Shown here: positions 28,163 to 38,210 of the stretch, piece after piece | Numbering within the stretch: position 1 is the first letter of the stretch | How the letters are laid out: the number at the start of each line of letters is the position of its first letter | Position numbers and translations under genes: made by a program | Notes under the pieces: model-generated | The model's database searches: none | What the model saw: only the letters and a program-made list of their open reading frames with translations | Told to the model about the DNA's origin: nothing | From: Pseudacidovorax sp. RU35E | GTDB taxonomy: Bacteria > Pseudomonadota > Gammaproteobacteria > Burkholderiales > Burkholderiaceae_C | Length of the DNA: 64,000 nucleotides | Direction: 5' to 3' | NCBI RefSeq assembly: GCF_900156165.1 | Contig: NZ_FTMY01000002.1 | Location: forward strand, 62,001 to 126,000

Positions 28163-29212
28163 TCAGGCGGAGGCGGGCCGTGCGGGCTGCGCAGGCGGCA
28201 GCGGCAAGCCGCGTTCCTGCATCAGCGCCCGCAGCCGGTCGGGATAGTCGGTGATCAGGCCGTCCACGCCCATGTCGATCAGCCGCGCCATGTCGGCGGG
28301 GTTGTTGACTGTCCAGGGCAGCACCTTCAGGTCCAGGTCGTGGGCCTCCTTCACCTGCTGCGGCTGCAGGTCGCCGAAGGCCGGCGACCAGATGGACAGG
28401 CCCTTGCCGCGCCGCGATGCGGCATCGATCAGCCGCGGTACGCTGCCGCCATGGTCGGCCAGCCGCAGGCCCGCGGTCCAGCGGCTGTCCTGCACGGTGC
28501 GCGGGCTGGTGAGCCAGGCGCGCCAGAGACGGGGTTCGCGCGTCCCGGCATACACGAGGCTGCGCCAGTCGAAGCTCTGCAGCGTCACGTGGGGCAGGCG
28601 CCCGGCGCGCCGCGCCTCGGCCAGGATGGCGTCGGTGATGGCTTCGGGCGACGCGGTCTCCGTCGGCTTGGTGGGGTCGACCTTGGTCTCGATGTTGAAG
28701 CGGATCTGGCTCGCGCCGCGACGCTCGGCCAGTGCGAACAGTTCGGCCAGCGTGGGGATACGCTCGCCATCGCGCGGCACCTGGGTGGGGAACTGCTGGC
28801 CGTATTGGGTGTTCGGGTTCAGCCGGCCCACGTCATAGGTCTTGAGCTGGGCCAGGGTCAGCTGGTGGATGGCCGGGCCCGTGGCGTTCAGCCAGCGGCC
28901 TTGCGCATCGCGCGTGTGGTCGGGGTTGAGGGCGGTGTCGTGCGAGATCATGGCAACGCCGTCGGCCGTGAGTCCGATGTCCAGCTCGAGCGTGGTGACG
29001 CCGAGGCTGATCGCGTTGTCGAAGGCGGCGAGCGTGTTCTCGGGCGCGAGGCCGCGGCCGCCGCGATGCGCCTGCAGGTCCAGCAGGCGCTGCTCAGGCG
29101 CCGTGGGCAGGGCGCGGCAGGCCGCCAGGCTGGCGAATGCGGGCAGAAGGATGACGGTGCCGCGACCGAGCAGCGCGCGGCGGGACAGAGACGGTAGAGA
29201 TGGCGTGGACAT
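28163..29212 (-). CDS. Lipoprotein glycerophosphodiester phosphodiesterase
   Basis: GDPD-family enzyme of 349 residues that hydrolyses glycerophosphodiesters to glycerol-3-phosphate and an alcohol. The N-terminus has a Tat-like SRRALLG at 10-16 and a lipobox LAAC ending at Cys32, so it is probably exported and lipidated. The TIM-barrel catalytic sites are AHRGGRGLAPENT (48-60), LELDIGLTADG and SHDTALN. The C-terminus carries VLPWTVNNPADMARLIDMG and DGLITDYPDRL, standard for the family. Close to UgpQ/GlpQ types; substrate range unknown. Confidence 0.9.
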   Translation of the reverse strand: MSTPSLPSLSRRALLGRGTVILLPAFASLAACRALPTAPEQRLLDLQAHRGGRGLAPENTLAAFDNAISLGVTTLELDIGLTADGVAMISHDTALNPDHTRDAQGRWLNATGPAIHQLTLAQLKTYDVGRLNPNTQYGQQFPTQVPRDGERIPTLAELFALAERRGASQIRFNIETKVDPTKPTETASPEAITDAILAEARRAGRLPHVTLQSFDWRSLVYAGTREPRLWRAWLTSPRTVQDSRWTAGLRLADHGGSVPRLIDAASRRGKGLSIWSPAFGDLQPQQVKEAHDLDLKVLPWTVNNPADMARLIDMGVDGLITDYPDRLRALMQERGLPLPPAQPARPASA

Positions 29213-29334
29213 GCCCTGATTCTGGATGCCGTCGATGACGGTGGTGCCTGGGCGGGCGCCGGGGTTTGCCCGCAGGCGAGAGCGTGTTGTGCAGCCGATG
29301 GCGGCACCGGCTGCCGCACTGCCAAGCCAGGCGG

Positions 29335-29916
29335 CTACTTCAGCTGCACCTTGATGCCGTCCGCCAGCATCGTGATGTCGCCGATCGCATAGGTCTTGCG
29401 GCCGACGGTGAGGTCTTCCTTGCGGAAGGTGTGCAGGGCTTGGCCCTGCAGCAGTTCCTGCGCGACGGCGGCGCCCGCACGCTGCAGGCGCACGGCGTCC
29501 TGGCCGCCCACGCCGTCGAACACGACGCGCTCGGCGCGCGGCTGGTCCAGGCGCAGGCTCAGTGTCTCGGGGTCGTAGCGCAGCATGCTGCTCACGGCCA
29601 ACTGGCCGCCCACCTGCGAGGGGTTGAGGAAGGGGCTGGCGATGGTGACGGCGGTGGTCAGCATCGCGCGGTTGGCGCCCGGGTCCAGGTCCAGCCGCGG
29701 GTCGCGCAGCGTGACGTCCAACAGGCCACCGGCGCTCTGCCGCAGCGGGAATTTCTTGGCCACCTGGGCCTGCAGTTCCTCGCGCGAGGCGGTGTATTCG
29801 CTGGTGAAAAAGTTGAAGCCGGCCCAGGCGCTGCGCAGCGGGGCGGCACCCAGCAGGAGCAGGGCGCCGCCGCCAGTGAGCAGGCGGCGGCGGAAAGCGA
29901 GGTCACGGTGCGTCAT
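29335..29916 (-). CDS. DUF1439 (YceB-like) exported protein
   Basis: Protein of 193 residues. The N-terminus FRRRLLTGGGALLLLGAAP looks like a signal or Tat-type leader with cleavage near SAWA, with no lipobox Cys. The mature part (FTSEYTASREELQAQVAKKF; LDVTLRDPRLDLDPGANRAM) matches the DUF1439/YceB group of small periplasmic beta-rich proteins of unknown function. A single gene, between the phosphodiesterase gene and a Bug receptor. Confidence 0.78.
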   Translation of the reverse strand: MTHRDLAFRRRLLTGGGALLLLGAAPLRSAWAGFNFFTSEYTASREELQAQVAKKFPLRQSAGGLLDVTLRDPRLDLDPGANRAMLTTAVTIASPFLNPSQVGGQLAVSSMLRYDPETLSLRLDQPRAERVVFDGVGGQDAVRLQRAGAAVAQELLQGQALHTFRKEDLTVGRKTYAIGDITMLADGIKVQLK

Positions 29917-30070
29917 GCGGGAATTGGAGGGGCCAGCTTCGGGTGGGTTCCTGGGCCAGCGCCGACGTGGTGTCAGCGTGTTTCGCTGGCGCTCGATCGT
30001 AGAAGCCGATGCGGTTGCGCAACCCGTCGGCGTCGAGTGGGCATGTGGCCACCCAAAGCTGTCGTGCTGT

Positions 30071-31060
30071 TCAGTCGAGCCGGGCGCCCGATGCCTTCAC
30101 GGCCGCCGCCCAGCGCGGCGTCTCCGTCTGCAGGAAGCGGCCGAAGTCCGCGCTGCCCAGGAAAGCCGGATCGGCGCCCTGGCTCACCATGCGGCTCTTC
30201 AGGTCGGGCTGGGCCAGCACCTGCTGGAAGGCGCCGCTCAGTCTGTCGACCACGTCCTTGGGCGTGCCGTCCGGCACGAAGAAGCCGTAGAAGCCCACCA
30301 CCTCGAAGCCCTTGAGGCCGGCCTCGATGGCGGTCGGAATGTCCGGCAGCGCCGGGTTGCGCTCGCGGCTGGTCACGGCCAGCGCGCGCACCTTGCCCTG
30401 CTTGTGGTAGCTCGCAGCCTGGGGAATGGACTCGGCCATGAACTGCACCTGTCCGCCCATCAGGTCAGTGAAGGCCGGCGCACTGCCGCGGTAGGGGATG
30501 TGGACCATGAAGATCCCGGCCGCGCTCTTGAACATCTCCGGCACCAGGTGGCTGATGCCGCCGTTGCCCGCCGAGCCGTAGTTGATCTGGCCCGGCCGTG
30601 CCTTGGCGTACTGGATGAACTCGCCCAGCGTCTTGGCGGGCACGTTGTTGTTGACCAGCAGCGCCAGTGGCTGCATGGCGGTGCGCGCCACGGGCGTGAA
30701 GTCACGCAGCGTGTTGTAGGGCAGGTTGCGGTAGAGCGCGCCGTTGATCACCGCCACGCCGGTGTTGGCCAGCATCAGCGTGTAGCCGTCGGCCGGGCTC
30801 TTGGCGACGAAGTCGGCGCCGACCGAGCCGCCCGCGCCGGGCTTGTAGTCCACCAGCACGGGCTGGCCCAGCATGGCCTGCAGCCGGTCGGTGAGCAGGC
30901 GGGCATGCTGGTCGAGCGGACCTCCGGCGGGAAAGCCGATGACGATCTTCAGCGGCTTGTCGGGAAAGGCGGCCTGCGCGGCCAGGCTGGTGACCAGGGC
31001 CAGCGCGCCCAGCAGGGCGGCCAGGCCGCGGCGGCGATAGATGCGGTGCTCTTGCTTCAT
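30071..31060 (-). CDS. Bug-family (TctC-like) periplasmic receptor
   Basis: Second receptor of the TctC/Bug family, 329 residues. The signal peptide ends near [10 protein letters not shown]. Landmarks are [47 protein letters not shown] and [19 protein letters not shown]. No tctA/tctB genes are present. It starts 63 bases after the ABC ATPase stop on the same strand and may be co-transcribed with that importer. Ligand unknown. Confidence 0.9.
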   Translation of the reverse strand: MKQEHRIYRRRGLAALLGALALVTSLAAQAAFPDKPLKIVIGFPAGGPLDQHARLLTDRLQAMLGQPVLVDYKPGAGGSVGADFVAKSPADGYTLMLANTGVAVINGALYRNLPYNTLRDFTPVARTAMQPLALLVNNNVPAKTLGEFIQYAKARPGQINYGSAGNGGISHLVPEMFKSAAGIFMVHIPYRGSAPAFTDLMGGQVQFMAESIPQAASYHKQGKVRALAVTSRERNPALPDIPTAIEAGLKGFEVVGFYGFFVPDGTPKDVVDRLSGAFQQVLAQPDLKSRMVSQGADPAFLGSADFGRFLQTETPRWAAAVKASGARLD

Positions 31061-31123
31061 CGGCGTCTCCGTTCTTGTGAGGGCGCCGATGATAGTGAGC
31101 GGCCTCTGCCGCCTTGGAGGCGA

Positions 31124-31883
<760 letters not shown>

Positions 31884-31900
<17 letters not shown>

Positions 31901-32537
31901 GGGTCTTTCTTTCGAGATGCTTGGCGTAGAGGCTGACGGGGAAGCACAGCGCGAAGTACATGAGCGCCACGCAGGCAAACACGGTGAAGGGGCGGAAGGT
32001 GGCGTTGGCGATCATGCCGCCGGCCTTGGTCAGCTCCACGAAGCCGATGACCGAGGCCAGGGCCGTGCCCTTGATGACCTGCACCAGAAAGCCGACCGTC
32101 GGCGCGATGGCGATCTTGACCGCCTGCGGCAGGATCACATGCCGCATCTGCTCGCCGAAGTTGAGTGCCAGGCTGGACGACGCCTCCCACTGGCCGCGCG
32201 GAATGGCGGCCACGCAGCCGCGCCAGATCTCGGTGAGGAAGGCGCTGGTGTAGAGCGTGAGGGCGAAGGCCGCCGAGGTCCACGGCGACACGTCGATGCC
32301 GAAGAGCGCGATGCCGAAATAGGCCAGGAAGAGCTGCATCAGCAGCGGCGTGCCCTGGAAGAGCTGCACATAGCCGCCGATGAGGCGCTGCACGGCATTG
32401 CCGCCGCGCAGCCGCGCGGCCAGCAGCAGGCCGCCGACGATGCCGCCCCCGATGAAGGCGATCAGCGACAGCACCACCGTCCAACGCGCGGCCAGCAGCA
32501 GGTTGCGAAGGATGTCCCAGAGGGTGAATTCGACCAT
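31884..32537 (-). CDS. Polar amino acid ABC transporter permease (HisM/GlnP type)
   Basis: Inner-membrane permease of 217 residues with about five membrane helices. The family signature region is around AFLTEIWRGCVAAIPRGQWE, which leads to the EAA loop SSLALNFGEQMRHVILPQAV contacting the ATPase. It lies 12 bases after the second permease gene and overlaps the ATPase gene by 17 bases. Confidence 0.92.
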
Positions 32538-32549
32538 CGTGGTGCTCCT

Positions 32550-33203
32550 TCAGCGGCCGAAGAACCGGGGGCCGGCCCAGTTGAACAGGCGCCGCGCGCC
32601 GACGGCCAGCAGCAGGTAGATGGCCGTGGCGACGATGAAGGCCTCGAAGGCGCGGAAGTTGCGGCTCTGGATCAGGTTGGCCGCGTAGCTCAGTTCCTCG
32701 ACCGAGATCTGGCCGCACACCGCCGAGCCCAGCATGACGATGATGATCTGGCTGACCATGGCCGGCCACACCTTCTTCATGGCGGGCGGCAGCACCACGC
32801 GCAGGAAGGTCTGGGCCCGCGTCAGCGCCAGGCTGGCGGCGGCCTCGATCTGGCCCTTGGGCGTGGCCTCGACGCCGGCGCGGATGATCTCGGTGGCATA
32901 GGCACCCAGGTTGAGCACCATCGCGATGATCGACGCCACTTCGGGCGTGAGCTTCACCCCTGCGGCCGGCAGGCCGAAGAAGATGAAGAACAACTGCACG
33001 ATGAAGGGCGTGTTGCGGATCAGCTCCACATAGGTGCCCACCACCCAGCGCAGCCAGCCCGGCCCCCAGGCCCGCGCCCATGCGCAGCCGATGCCCAGCG
33101 CCATGCCGATCACGGTGGCGATGGCCGTGAGCCCGAGGGTCCACGCCACCCCCTTGAGGAGCAGCGGCCATTCCGAAAGGATGGCCCAGAAGTCAAAAGT
33201 CAT
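32550..33203 (-). CDS. Polar amino acid ABC transporter permease (HisQ/GlnP type)
   Basis: Second permease of the heterodimer, 217 residues. Signature stretches are GTYVELIRNTPFIVQLFF, AYATEIIRAGVEATPKGQIE and the EAA-like AASLALTRAQTFLRVVLPPA. The ATG at 33203 (MTFDFWAIL) is preferred to an upstream in-frame ATG that would add an unconserved basic leader. It is separated from the binding-protein gene by 171 bases that carry a hairpin repeat. Confidence 0.92.
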   Translation of the reverse strand: MTFDFWAILSEWPLLLKGVAWTLGLTAIATVIGMALGIGCAWARAWGPGWLRWVVGTYVELIRNTPFIVQLFFIFFGLPAAGVKLTPEVASIIAMVLNLGAYATEIIRAGVEATPKGQIEAAASLALTRAQTFLRVVLPPAMKKVWPAMVSQIIIVMLGSAVCGQISVEELSYAANLIQSRNFRAFEAFIVATAIYLLLAVGARRLFNWAGPRFFGR

Positions 33204-33280
33204 GGAAGGCCCTGAGAAACGAGGGAGACCGGCCTCGCGAGTCGCCATTGGCAAGGGCAAGCGAAGCGAAGCCCGTTCGG

Positions 33281-33352
33281 GAGCACCCGCGGAACCGGCT
33301 TTGCCGGGCCGCTGGGTGCGCCCCCTTGAGGGGGGAGGCGGCTACACGAAGT
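33281..33352 (-). repeat. Diverged copy of the hairpin-rich intergenic repeat
   Basis: On the minus strand this copy reads GCCGCCTCCCCCCTCAAGGG, then CCGGCAAAGCCGG within CAGCGG...CCGCGG. It is the same architecture and partly the same bases as the tandem pair at 10156-10323. It lies between the binding-protein stop (33375) and the permease start (33203), in the same orientation to transcription as the other copies. Confidence 0.8.
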
Positions 33353-33374
33353 GAGCAAGCAACGGGGGTGGGCT

Positions 33375-34163
33375 TCAGACCGGAAGATCGCCAGCGGCTT
33401 TTCCGAGCCACTGCTTGGACATCTTGTCCAGCGTGCCGTCCTTCTTGGCGGCGGCGATGATCTCGTTCACCTTGGCCTTGAGGGCATCCTCGCCCTTGGC
33501 GATGCCCACGAAGCAGGGGCTGTCCTTGAGCAGCAGCTTGAACTCGGTGTTGATCTGCGGGTTCTTGCGGATCATCTCGGCGGCCACGGCGCCGCTCATG
33601 GCGATCACCTGCGTCTGGCCGGCCACGTAGGCGGCGACGGTGGCGTTGTTGTCCTCGAAGCGCCGGTAGTCCACGCCGCTCGGGGCCACCTTGTTCAGCT
33701 CCTGATCTTCCATGGCGCCGCGGGTCACGGCCACGGTCATGCCGGTCAGATCCTTGAAGTCCTTGATGGCGGCGGTCTTCTTGGCGAACACGCCCTGGAA
33801 GAAGGGCGCGTAGGCCGAGCTGAAGTCGATGACCTTCTCGCGCTCGGCGTTCTTGCCCAGCGTGCTGATGACCAGGTCGGCCTTCTTGGTCTGCAGGTAG
33901 GGAATGCGGTTGGCGCTGGTCACGGGCACCAGTTCGAGCTTGACGCCCATCTTGGTGGCGATCAGCTTGGCCATGTCGATGTCCAGGCCCTGGGGCGCCA
34001 TGTCGGTGCCGACGAAGCCGTAGGGCGGGTAGTCGGTGGGAATGGCCACCTTCAGCGTCTTGGACTTGAGCACGTTGTCCAGCGCGCTTTGGGCATGCGC
34101 GGCACCGGCGAAGAGGGCGGCGGCGGCCAGGCCGAGGGTGAAGAGGCGTTTGGAGGGCGTCAT
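33375..34163 (-). CDS. Polar amino acid-type ABC periplasmic binding protein
   Basis: Receptor of 262 residues of the HisJ/GlnH superfamily (PF00497 type). The signal peptide ends at AAHAQ. Core motifs are LKVAIPTDYPPYGFVGTDM, APQGLDIDMAKLIATKMGV and ADLVISTLGKNAEREKVIDF. This family mostly binds amino acids and small carboxylated ligands. The ATG at 34163 overlaps the GntR stop (ATGA). Its proximity to the PyrD/PyrK/amidase genes makes orotate, dihydroorotate or carbamoyl-aspartate possible ligands (inference). Confidence 0.92.
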   Translation of the reverse strand: MTPSKRLFTLGLAAAALFAGAAHAQSALDNVLKSKTLKVAIPTDYPPYGFVGTDMAPQGLDIDMAKLIATKMGVKLELVPVTSANRIPYLQTKKADLVISTLGKNAEREKVIDFSSAYAPFFQGVFAKKTAAIKDFKDLTGMTVAVTRGAMEDQELNKVAPSGVDYRRFEDNNATVAAYVAGQTQVIAMSGAVAAEMIRKNPQINTEFKLLLKDSPCFVGIAKGEDALKAKVNEIIAAAKKDGTLDKMSKQWLGKAAGDLPV

Positions 34164-34975
34164 AGGAGCTTTCCCAGGTAGGTGGAGGAGTCGTCGGAGG
34201 AATCGGGGCCGCCGGCGGCGCTGCGCTTGCGCGCAGCGGCCTTGGGCGGGGTGGTTCGCAAAAGCTGTGCCGAGGTGGCGGCGTCGGGGTTGGCGCCGGC
34301 CGCCCGCACGGGCGCCAGGGCTTCGCGCAGGCGCGCCAGCGGGTCGGGCGCGGTAGAGACGCTCAGGGCGGCCTGCACCGTGCCGATGTGCTCGGCCATC
34401 AGCGCCTCGGCCTCGGCGATGGCCCCGCGCTCCAGGGCCTCGACGATGCGCACATGGTCCTCGCAGGACTGCTCGGCATCGTGGGTGGACTGGTAGCGCA
34501 TCGCGATCAGCGTGGTGCGGGCGGTGTAGTCGCGCAGGGTGTCGGCCAGCAGCGAGTTGCCCAGGCAGTCGGCCAGGCAGACGTGGAAGTCGCCCAGCAG
34601 GTAGCTGCGCTTGCCGATGTCGTCCTGCCGCAGGGCGGCCTTTTCCTGCTGCAGGTGCTGCTTGAGGCGCTTGAGGGCCTCCTTGCGCACGCCGCCGGCG
34701 CTCTGGCGGATCAGGCCGGTCTCGATCACGCGGCGGGCCTCGAAGGCCTCGCGCGCCTCGTCCTGCGAGGGCTCGATCAGGTACCAGCCGCGGCGGGCGC
34801 TCACCGTGACGATGCCGCGCGCCGCCAGGCGGGTGAGCGCCTCGCGCACGATGGTGCGGCTGCAGTCGAAGAGCAGCGCCAGCTCCTGCTCGCCCAGGCG
34901 GGAGCCGGGCGCCAGCTTCTGCGCCAGGACCGCTTCGACGATGCGGTTGCTGATGTCGGTGGACGAGATCGCCAT
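34160..34975 (-). CDS. GntR-family regulator (FadR/FCD type)
   Basis: Regulator of 271 residues. The winged helix is at about 10-75 (LAPGSRLGEQELALLFDCSR, then EALTRLAARGIVTVSARRGW). An all-helical FCD ligand domain follows (FEARRVIETGLIRQSAGG; DFHVCLADCLGNSLLADTL with the metal-binding-like His), typical for regulators that sense organic acids. The last 45 residues are a disordered Ala/Lys/Ser tail. The start MAISSTD was chosen for fit to the family; the upstream in-frame extension crosses likely operator sequence. It is translationally coupled to the binding protein and probably represses this operon. Confidence 0.9.
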   Translation of the reverse strand: MAISSTDISNRIVEAVLAQKLAPGSRLGEQELALLFDCSRTIVREALTRLAARGIVTVSARRGWYLIEPSQDEAREAFEARRVIETGLIRQSAGGVRKEALKRLKQHLQQEKAALRQDDIGKRSYLLGDFHVCLADCLGNSLLADTLRDYTARTTLIAMRYQSTHDAEQSCEDHVRIVEALERGAIAEAEALMAEHIGTVQAALSVSTAPDPLARLREALAPVRAAGANPDAATSAQLLRTTPPKAAARKRSAAGGPDSSDDSSTYLGKLL

Positions 34976-34995
34976 GCCGGGATGGTGAGCACGAA

Positions 34996-35014
34996 GCATG
35001 CCCATCTGGTATGC
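34996..35014. promoter_or_regulatory. Candidate GntR operator 1
   Basis: GCATGCC-catct-GGTATGC is a 7-bp inverted repeat with one mismatch, 21 bases upstream of the gntR start. Half-sites of the form TGGTATGC resemble those bound by FadR/FCD regulators. Autoregulation is likely, by position only. Confidence 0.5.
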
Positions 35015-35033
35015 AAGTCTGACGCACGAATGT

Positions 35034-35054
35034 GGTTCATTCCTGGGATGAACC
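35034..35054. promoter_or_regulatory. Perfect inverted repeat upstream of gntR (operator or terminator)
   Basis: GGTTCAT-tcctggg-ATGAACC is a perfect 7-bp inverted repeat, 59 bases upstream of the gntR start and 67 bases after the pyrD-like stop. It may be a second operator or a weak terminator for the upstream operon. No T-run follows. Confidence 0.45.
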
Positions 35055-35120
35055 GCCCTGGCGTGCACCACGGCCATGCGATGGCCGCACGCTTGGAGTG
35101 CGGCGGTCGCGGCGGCGGCG

Positions 35121-36071
35121 CTAGGCCCAGGCGGCGGCCTGTGCCCGCCAGCTGCGTTGTTCCTCGCCTTCCATCTGGACGGCCCCGGTCAGCTCGGCCA
35201 CCCGCGCCACGCCGTGGGCGGCGCAGTAATCGTGGAGTCCCGCCACGATGCGCTGCATCGCCCCGGGGTCGATGAAGGAGGCCGTGCCCACCTGCACGGC
35301 GGTGGCGCCGGCCAGCAGGTATTCGACGGCGTCCTCGGCGGTGGCGATGCCGCCGCAGCCGATGACCGGGATGCGCACGGCCCGCGCGCACTGGTAGGTC
35401 ATGCGCAGCGTGACCGGCTTGAGCGCCGGCCCCGACAGCCCGCCCATGCCGTTGCCCAGCCGCGGCCGGCGGGTGTGCACGTCGATGGCCATGCCCAGCG
35501 CCGTGTTGCCCATCACCACCGCGTCGGCGCCGGCTTCTTCGGCGGCGCGGGCGATGGCGGCCACGTCGCCCGCGTTCGGCGTCAGCTTGGCCCACAGCGG
35601 CAAATCGGTGGCGCGGCGCATGGCGGCGATGGCGTCGTGCGTGCTGCGCGCCTGCATGGCGAAGGCCAGGCCGTCGGCCTCCAGGTTGGGGCAGGAGATG
35701 TTGGCCTCGATGGCAGCCACGCCGGGGCGCGAGAGCACCTGCACGGCCGCCGCGAATTCGGCCACCGTGTCGGCCGAGAGCGAAACGACCACCGGCGTGC
35801 CGAAGCCCTGGTAGGCCGGCAGCACGTCGCGCACGAAGGCGTCCAGCCCCTTGCTGGGGATGCCGATGGAATTGAGCAGGCCGCCCTGCACCTCCGCCAC
35901 CCGGGGCGTCGGGTTGCCCACGCGCGTCTTGGGTGTGACGCTCTTGATCACCAGCGCGCCCAGGCCGCCCAGGTCCAGCGCCTCCTGGTATTCGACGGCG
36001 AAGCAGCCGGAGGCCGGCATCACCGGGTTGCGCAGCGCCAGGCTGCCGACGCGCACCGAGAGCTCAGCCAT
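35121..36071 (-). CDS. pyrD: Dihydroorotate dehydrogenase, class 1B-like catalytic subunit
   Basis: FMN flavoprotein of 316 residues that interconverts dihydroorotate and orotate. Class 1 signature pieces are NPVMPASGCFAVEYQEALDL, IKSVTPKTRVGNPTPRV and the catalytic loop IEANISCPNLEADG, with Cys as the class 1 base. ANAGDV-type LTPNAGDVAAIA and GGIATAEDAVEYLLAGATAV bind FMN phosphate. The gene overlaps a pyrK-like gene by eight bases, the pairing that defines the NAD-linked 1B enzyme. Betaproteobacteria normally use the quinone-linked class 2 enzyme, so this is probably an additional, possibly catabolic copy (inference). Confidence 0.88.
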   Translation of the reverse strand: MAELSVRVGSLALRNPVMPASGCFAVEYQEALDLGGLGALVIKSVTPKTRVGNPTPRVAEVQGGLLNSIGIPSKGLDAFVRDVLPAYQGFGTPVVVSLSADTVAEFAAAVQVLSRPGVAAIEANISCPNLEADGLAFAMQARSTHDAIAAMRRATDLPLWAKLTPNAGDVAAIARAAEEAGADAVVMGNTALGMAIDVHTRRPRLGNGMGGLSGPALKPVTLRMTYQCARAVRIPVIGCGGIATAEDAVEYLLAGATAVQVGTASFIDPGAMQRIVAGLHDYCAAHGVARVAELTGAVQMEGEEQRSWRAQAAAWA

Positions 36072-36927
36072 GCCAGCCTCCCAGCATCTCGCGTAGCGGA
36101 AAGACGGGGCCCTCGCGGCACACGCGCTGCAGGGCGACGTGGCCTTTGCGCTCGAAGGGCCGCACGCAGGACAGGCACACGCCCATGCCGCAGGCCATGC
36201 GCTGCTCCAGCGCCACCTCGGCCCGGACCTGCGGATGCGGCTGCAGCAGCCGGCGCAGCAGCAGCGCCAGTCGCTCGGAGCCGCAGGTGTAGACGGCGTC
36301 GCAACCCGCGGTCAGCAGTTCTGCCAGCAGCGGCTCGACGCGGTCCACGGCGGAGCTGCCGTCGCTGTCGAAGACGGCATGCACCGCGGCCGGGGCGCCG
36401 CGCAGCAGTTCGTCCGCCATCGCGTCGGCCGGGCTGCGGGCGGAAAGCAGCACGTCGATGGCCACGCCCGCCTGCGCCGCCTGGCGCACCAGCGGCGCCA
36501 TGGTGGCCAAACCCACGCCGCGTGCCACCAGCAGCACGCGCCGGGCCTGCGCGTCGAGCGTGAATCCCCGGCCCAGCGGACCGACGATCTCCATCGACTG
36601 GCCTTCTGCCAGCGTGGCCAACGCCTGCGTGCCGGTGCCCGCGACGGCATAGAGGAATTCGACCGTGCCTGCGTCGGGCCCCGTGCCGTAGACGCTCATG
36701 GGTCGCAGCAGGAAGGGCTGCAGCGCGCTCGTCTGCGGGCAGCGCAGCTGATAGAACTGCCCGGGCCGCGTGCTGCCGGCCAGGTCGGCCTCGGCCTGCA
36801 GCCGCAGGTAGCGGTAGCGCGCGTTGACCGCCCGGTGGGCCGTCACGCGGCAGCGGTGGCTGGCCACCCGGGCCGGCGCGGCCGTGGCGCAGGTGGCGGG
36901 CAGATCGTCGACAACGGTGCAGTTCAT
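36064..36927 (-). CDS. pyrK: PyrK-like electron-transfer subunit (FAD, [2Fe-2S])
   Basis: Partner of the PyrD 1B-type subunit, 287 residues, moving electrons between NAD(H), FAD and a [2Fe-2S] cluster. The FAD site is LLRPMSVYG and the pyridine nucleotide side includes VLLVARGVGLATMAPLVRQA. The cluster ligands are in ACGMGVCLSC followed about 15 residues later by RVC, matching the PyrK cysteine pattern. The N-terminal 30 residues are longer than usual. The ATG at 36927 overlaps the amidase stop (ATGA), and the gene runs into pyrD. Confidence 0.87.
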   Translation of the reverse strand: MNCTVVDDLPATCATAAPARVASHRCRVTAHRAVNARYRYLRLQAEADLAGSTRPGQFYQLRCPQTSALQPFLLRPMSVYGTGPDAGTVEFLYAVAGTGTQALATLAEGQSMEIVGPLGRGFTLDAQARRVLLVARGVGLATMAPLVRQAAQAGVAIDVLLSARSPADAMADELLRGAPAAVHAVFDSDGSSAVDRVEPLLAELLTAGCDAVYTCGSERLALLLRRLLQPHPQVRAEVALEQRMACGMGVCLSCVRPFERKGHVALQRVCREGPVFPLREMLGGWHG

Positions 36928-38210
36928 GGCGCGGCCTCTGCGGGAAGCAGGACGGGGAGGGCGGGGGCGGTCGGCTGTGCGGCACGCAGCGACGCGACGG
37001 CGTTGCGCAGCACGGCGATGCCGGCGTCCAGGTCCTCCGCCGACAGTGCTTCGTGCGGGTTGTGCGAGCCGTGCGCGTTGCGCACGAAGAGCATGGCCGA
37101 AGGGATGCCGGCGGCGGCGAAGACGGCGGCGTCGTGGCCGGCCCCGCTGGGCAGCCGCTCCAGCGGCTGGCCGAGCGCGGCGCTGGCGGCCTCGAAGCGG
37201 CGGATCCAGCCCTCGTCCATGGTGGCCGGCGCGCTGGCGACAGGCTCGTCGAATTCGAAGCGCACGCCGCGCTCCGCGGCCACCGTCTCGCATTCCTGCT
37301 TCAGCAGTGCATGGAAACGGCGCAGCGTCTCGGCGTCCTGGCTGCGCACCTCGAAGCTGAACTGCACCTCGCCCGGGATCACCGACACCGCATGCGAGGC
37401 GGCGGGGGTGGTGAAGATGCCGGCGGTCATCACCAGGTCCATGCCCATCTGCAGCAGCACGCGCCAGTGCTCGTCCATGCGCGCCAGCAACTGGGCCACG
37501 GCGAGCACGGCGTCGTGGCGCAGCCAGCGCGGCACGGCGCCGGAGTGGCCGGTCTCGCCCACGCAGCGCACGCGGTTGTGACGCAGGTTGCCGCGGATGC
37601 CGGTGACGGCCGCCACCGGCCAGTTGCGCGCCACCATCACCGGACCCTGCTCAATGTGCAGTTCCAGGTAGGCGGCGACGGGCGCCGGCAGCAGCGGCTC
37701 GCCGCGCGCGATGGCCGCCACGTCGGCACCGCAGCCGGCCAGGGCTTCGCCCAGCGTGCCGGTGCCTGTGCGATGGCGCAGCGCCAGCGCCGCGGCGGGC
37801 AGGCGGCCCAGCAGCGCCAGGGAGCCGACATAGGCGCGGCCGTACCAGGCGCTTTCCTCGCCGCGCAGCGCCAGCACGCGCAGCGGCGGAAGGCTTTGCC
37901 AGTCGCCCTCCAGCGTCTGCAGCACCGCGATGCCCGCCACCACGCCGGCCAGGCCGTCGTAGTTGCCGCCCTGTGGCACCGAGTCGACGTGCGAGCCGAT
38001 GACCACGGCCGGCGCGTCCCGGCAGTCGGCCGCGATGCGCAGCCACAGGTTGCCGGCGCGGTCGGTCTCGGCGGCCAGGCCCATTGCTTCGGCCTCCTGC
38101 GTCAGCAGCGTCAGCGCGGCGCTTTCGCCGTCGCCATAGCTTTCGCGGGTGATGCCGAGGCCGTCATGGGTGGCCTGGCCGATCCGGTCCAGAAGATCGA
38201 AGGGCGTCAT
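36924..38210 (-). CDS. M20-family amidase, hydantoinase/carbamoylase type
   Basis: Metal-dependent amidohydrolase of 428 residues. Metal ligands lie in VIGSHVDSVPQGG, GNYDGLAGVVAG, LALRGEESAWYG, LELHIEQGP and GSHNPHEAL, and the conserved SGAGHDAAVFA supports the L-carbamoylase/ureidopropionase branch. Enzymes of this group strip the carbamoyl group from N-carbamoyl-amino acids, beta-ureidopropionate or allantoate. It sits between pyrE-like and pyrK-like genes with overlaps on both sides, so N-carbamoyl-L-aspartate is a reasonable substrate guess. Family is firm; substrate is inferred. Confidence 0.88.
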   Translation of the reverse strand: MTPFDLLDRIGQATHDGLGITRESYGDGESAALTLLTQEAEAMGLAAETDRAGNLWLRIAADCRDAPAVVIGSHVDSVPQGGNYDGLAGVVAGIAVLQTLEGDWQSLPPLRVLALRGEESAWYGRAYVGSLALLGRLPAAALALRHRTGTGTLGEALAGCGADVAAIARGEPLLPAPVAAYLELHIEQGPVMVARNWPVAAVTGIRGNLRHNRVRCVGETGHSGAVPRWLRHDAVLAVAQLLARMDEHWRVLLQMGMDLVMTAGIFTTPAASHAVSVIPGEVQFSFEVRSQDAETLRRFHALLKQECETVAAERGVRFEFDEPVASAPATMDEGWIRRFEAASAALGQPLERLPSGAGHDAAVFAAAGIPSAMLFVRNAHGSHNPHEALSAEDLDAGIAVLRNAVASLRAAQPTAPALPVLLPAEAAP

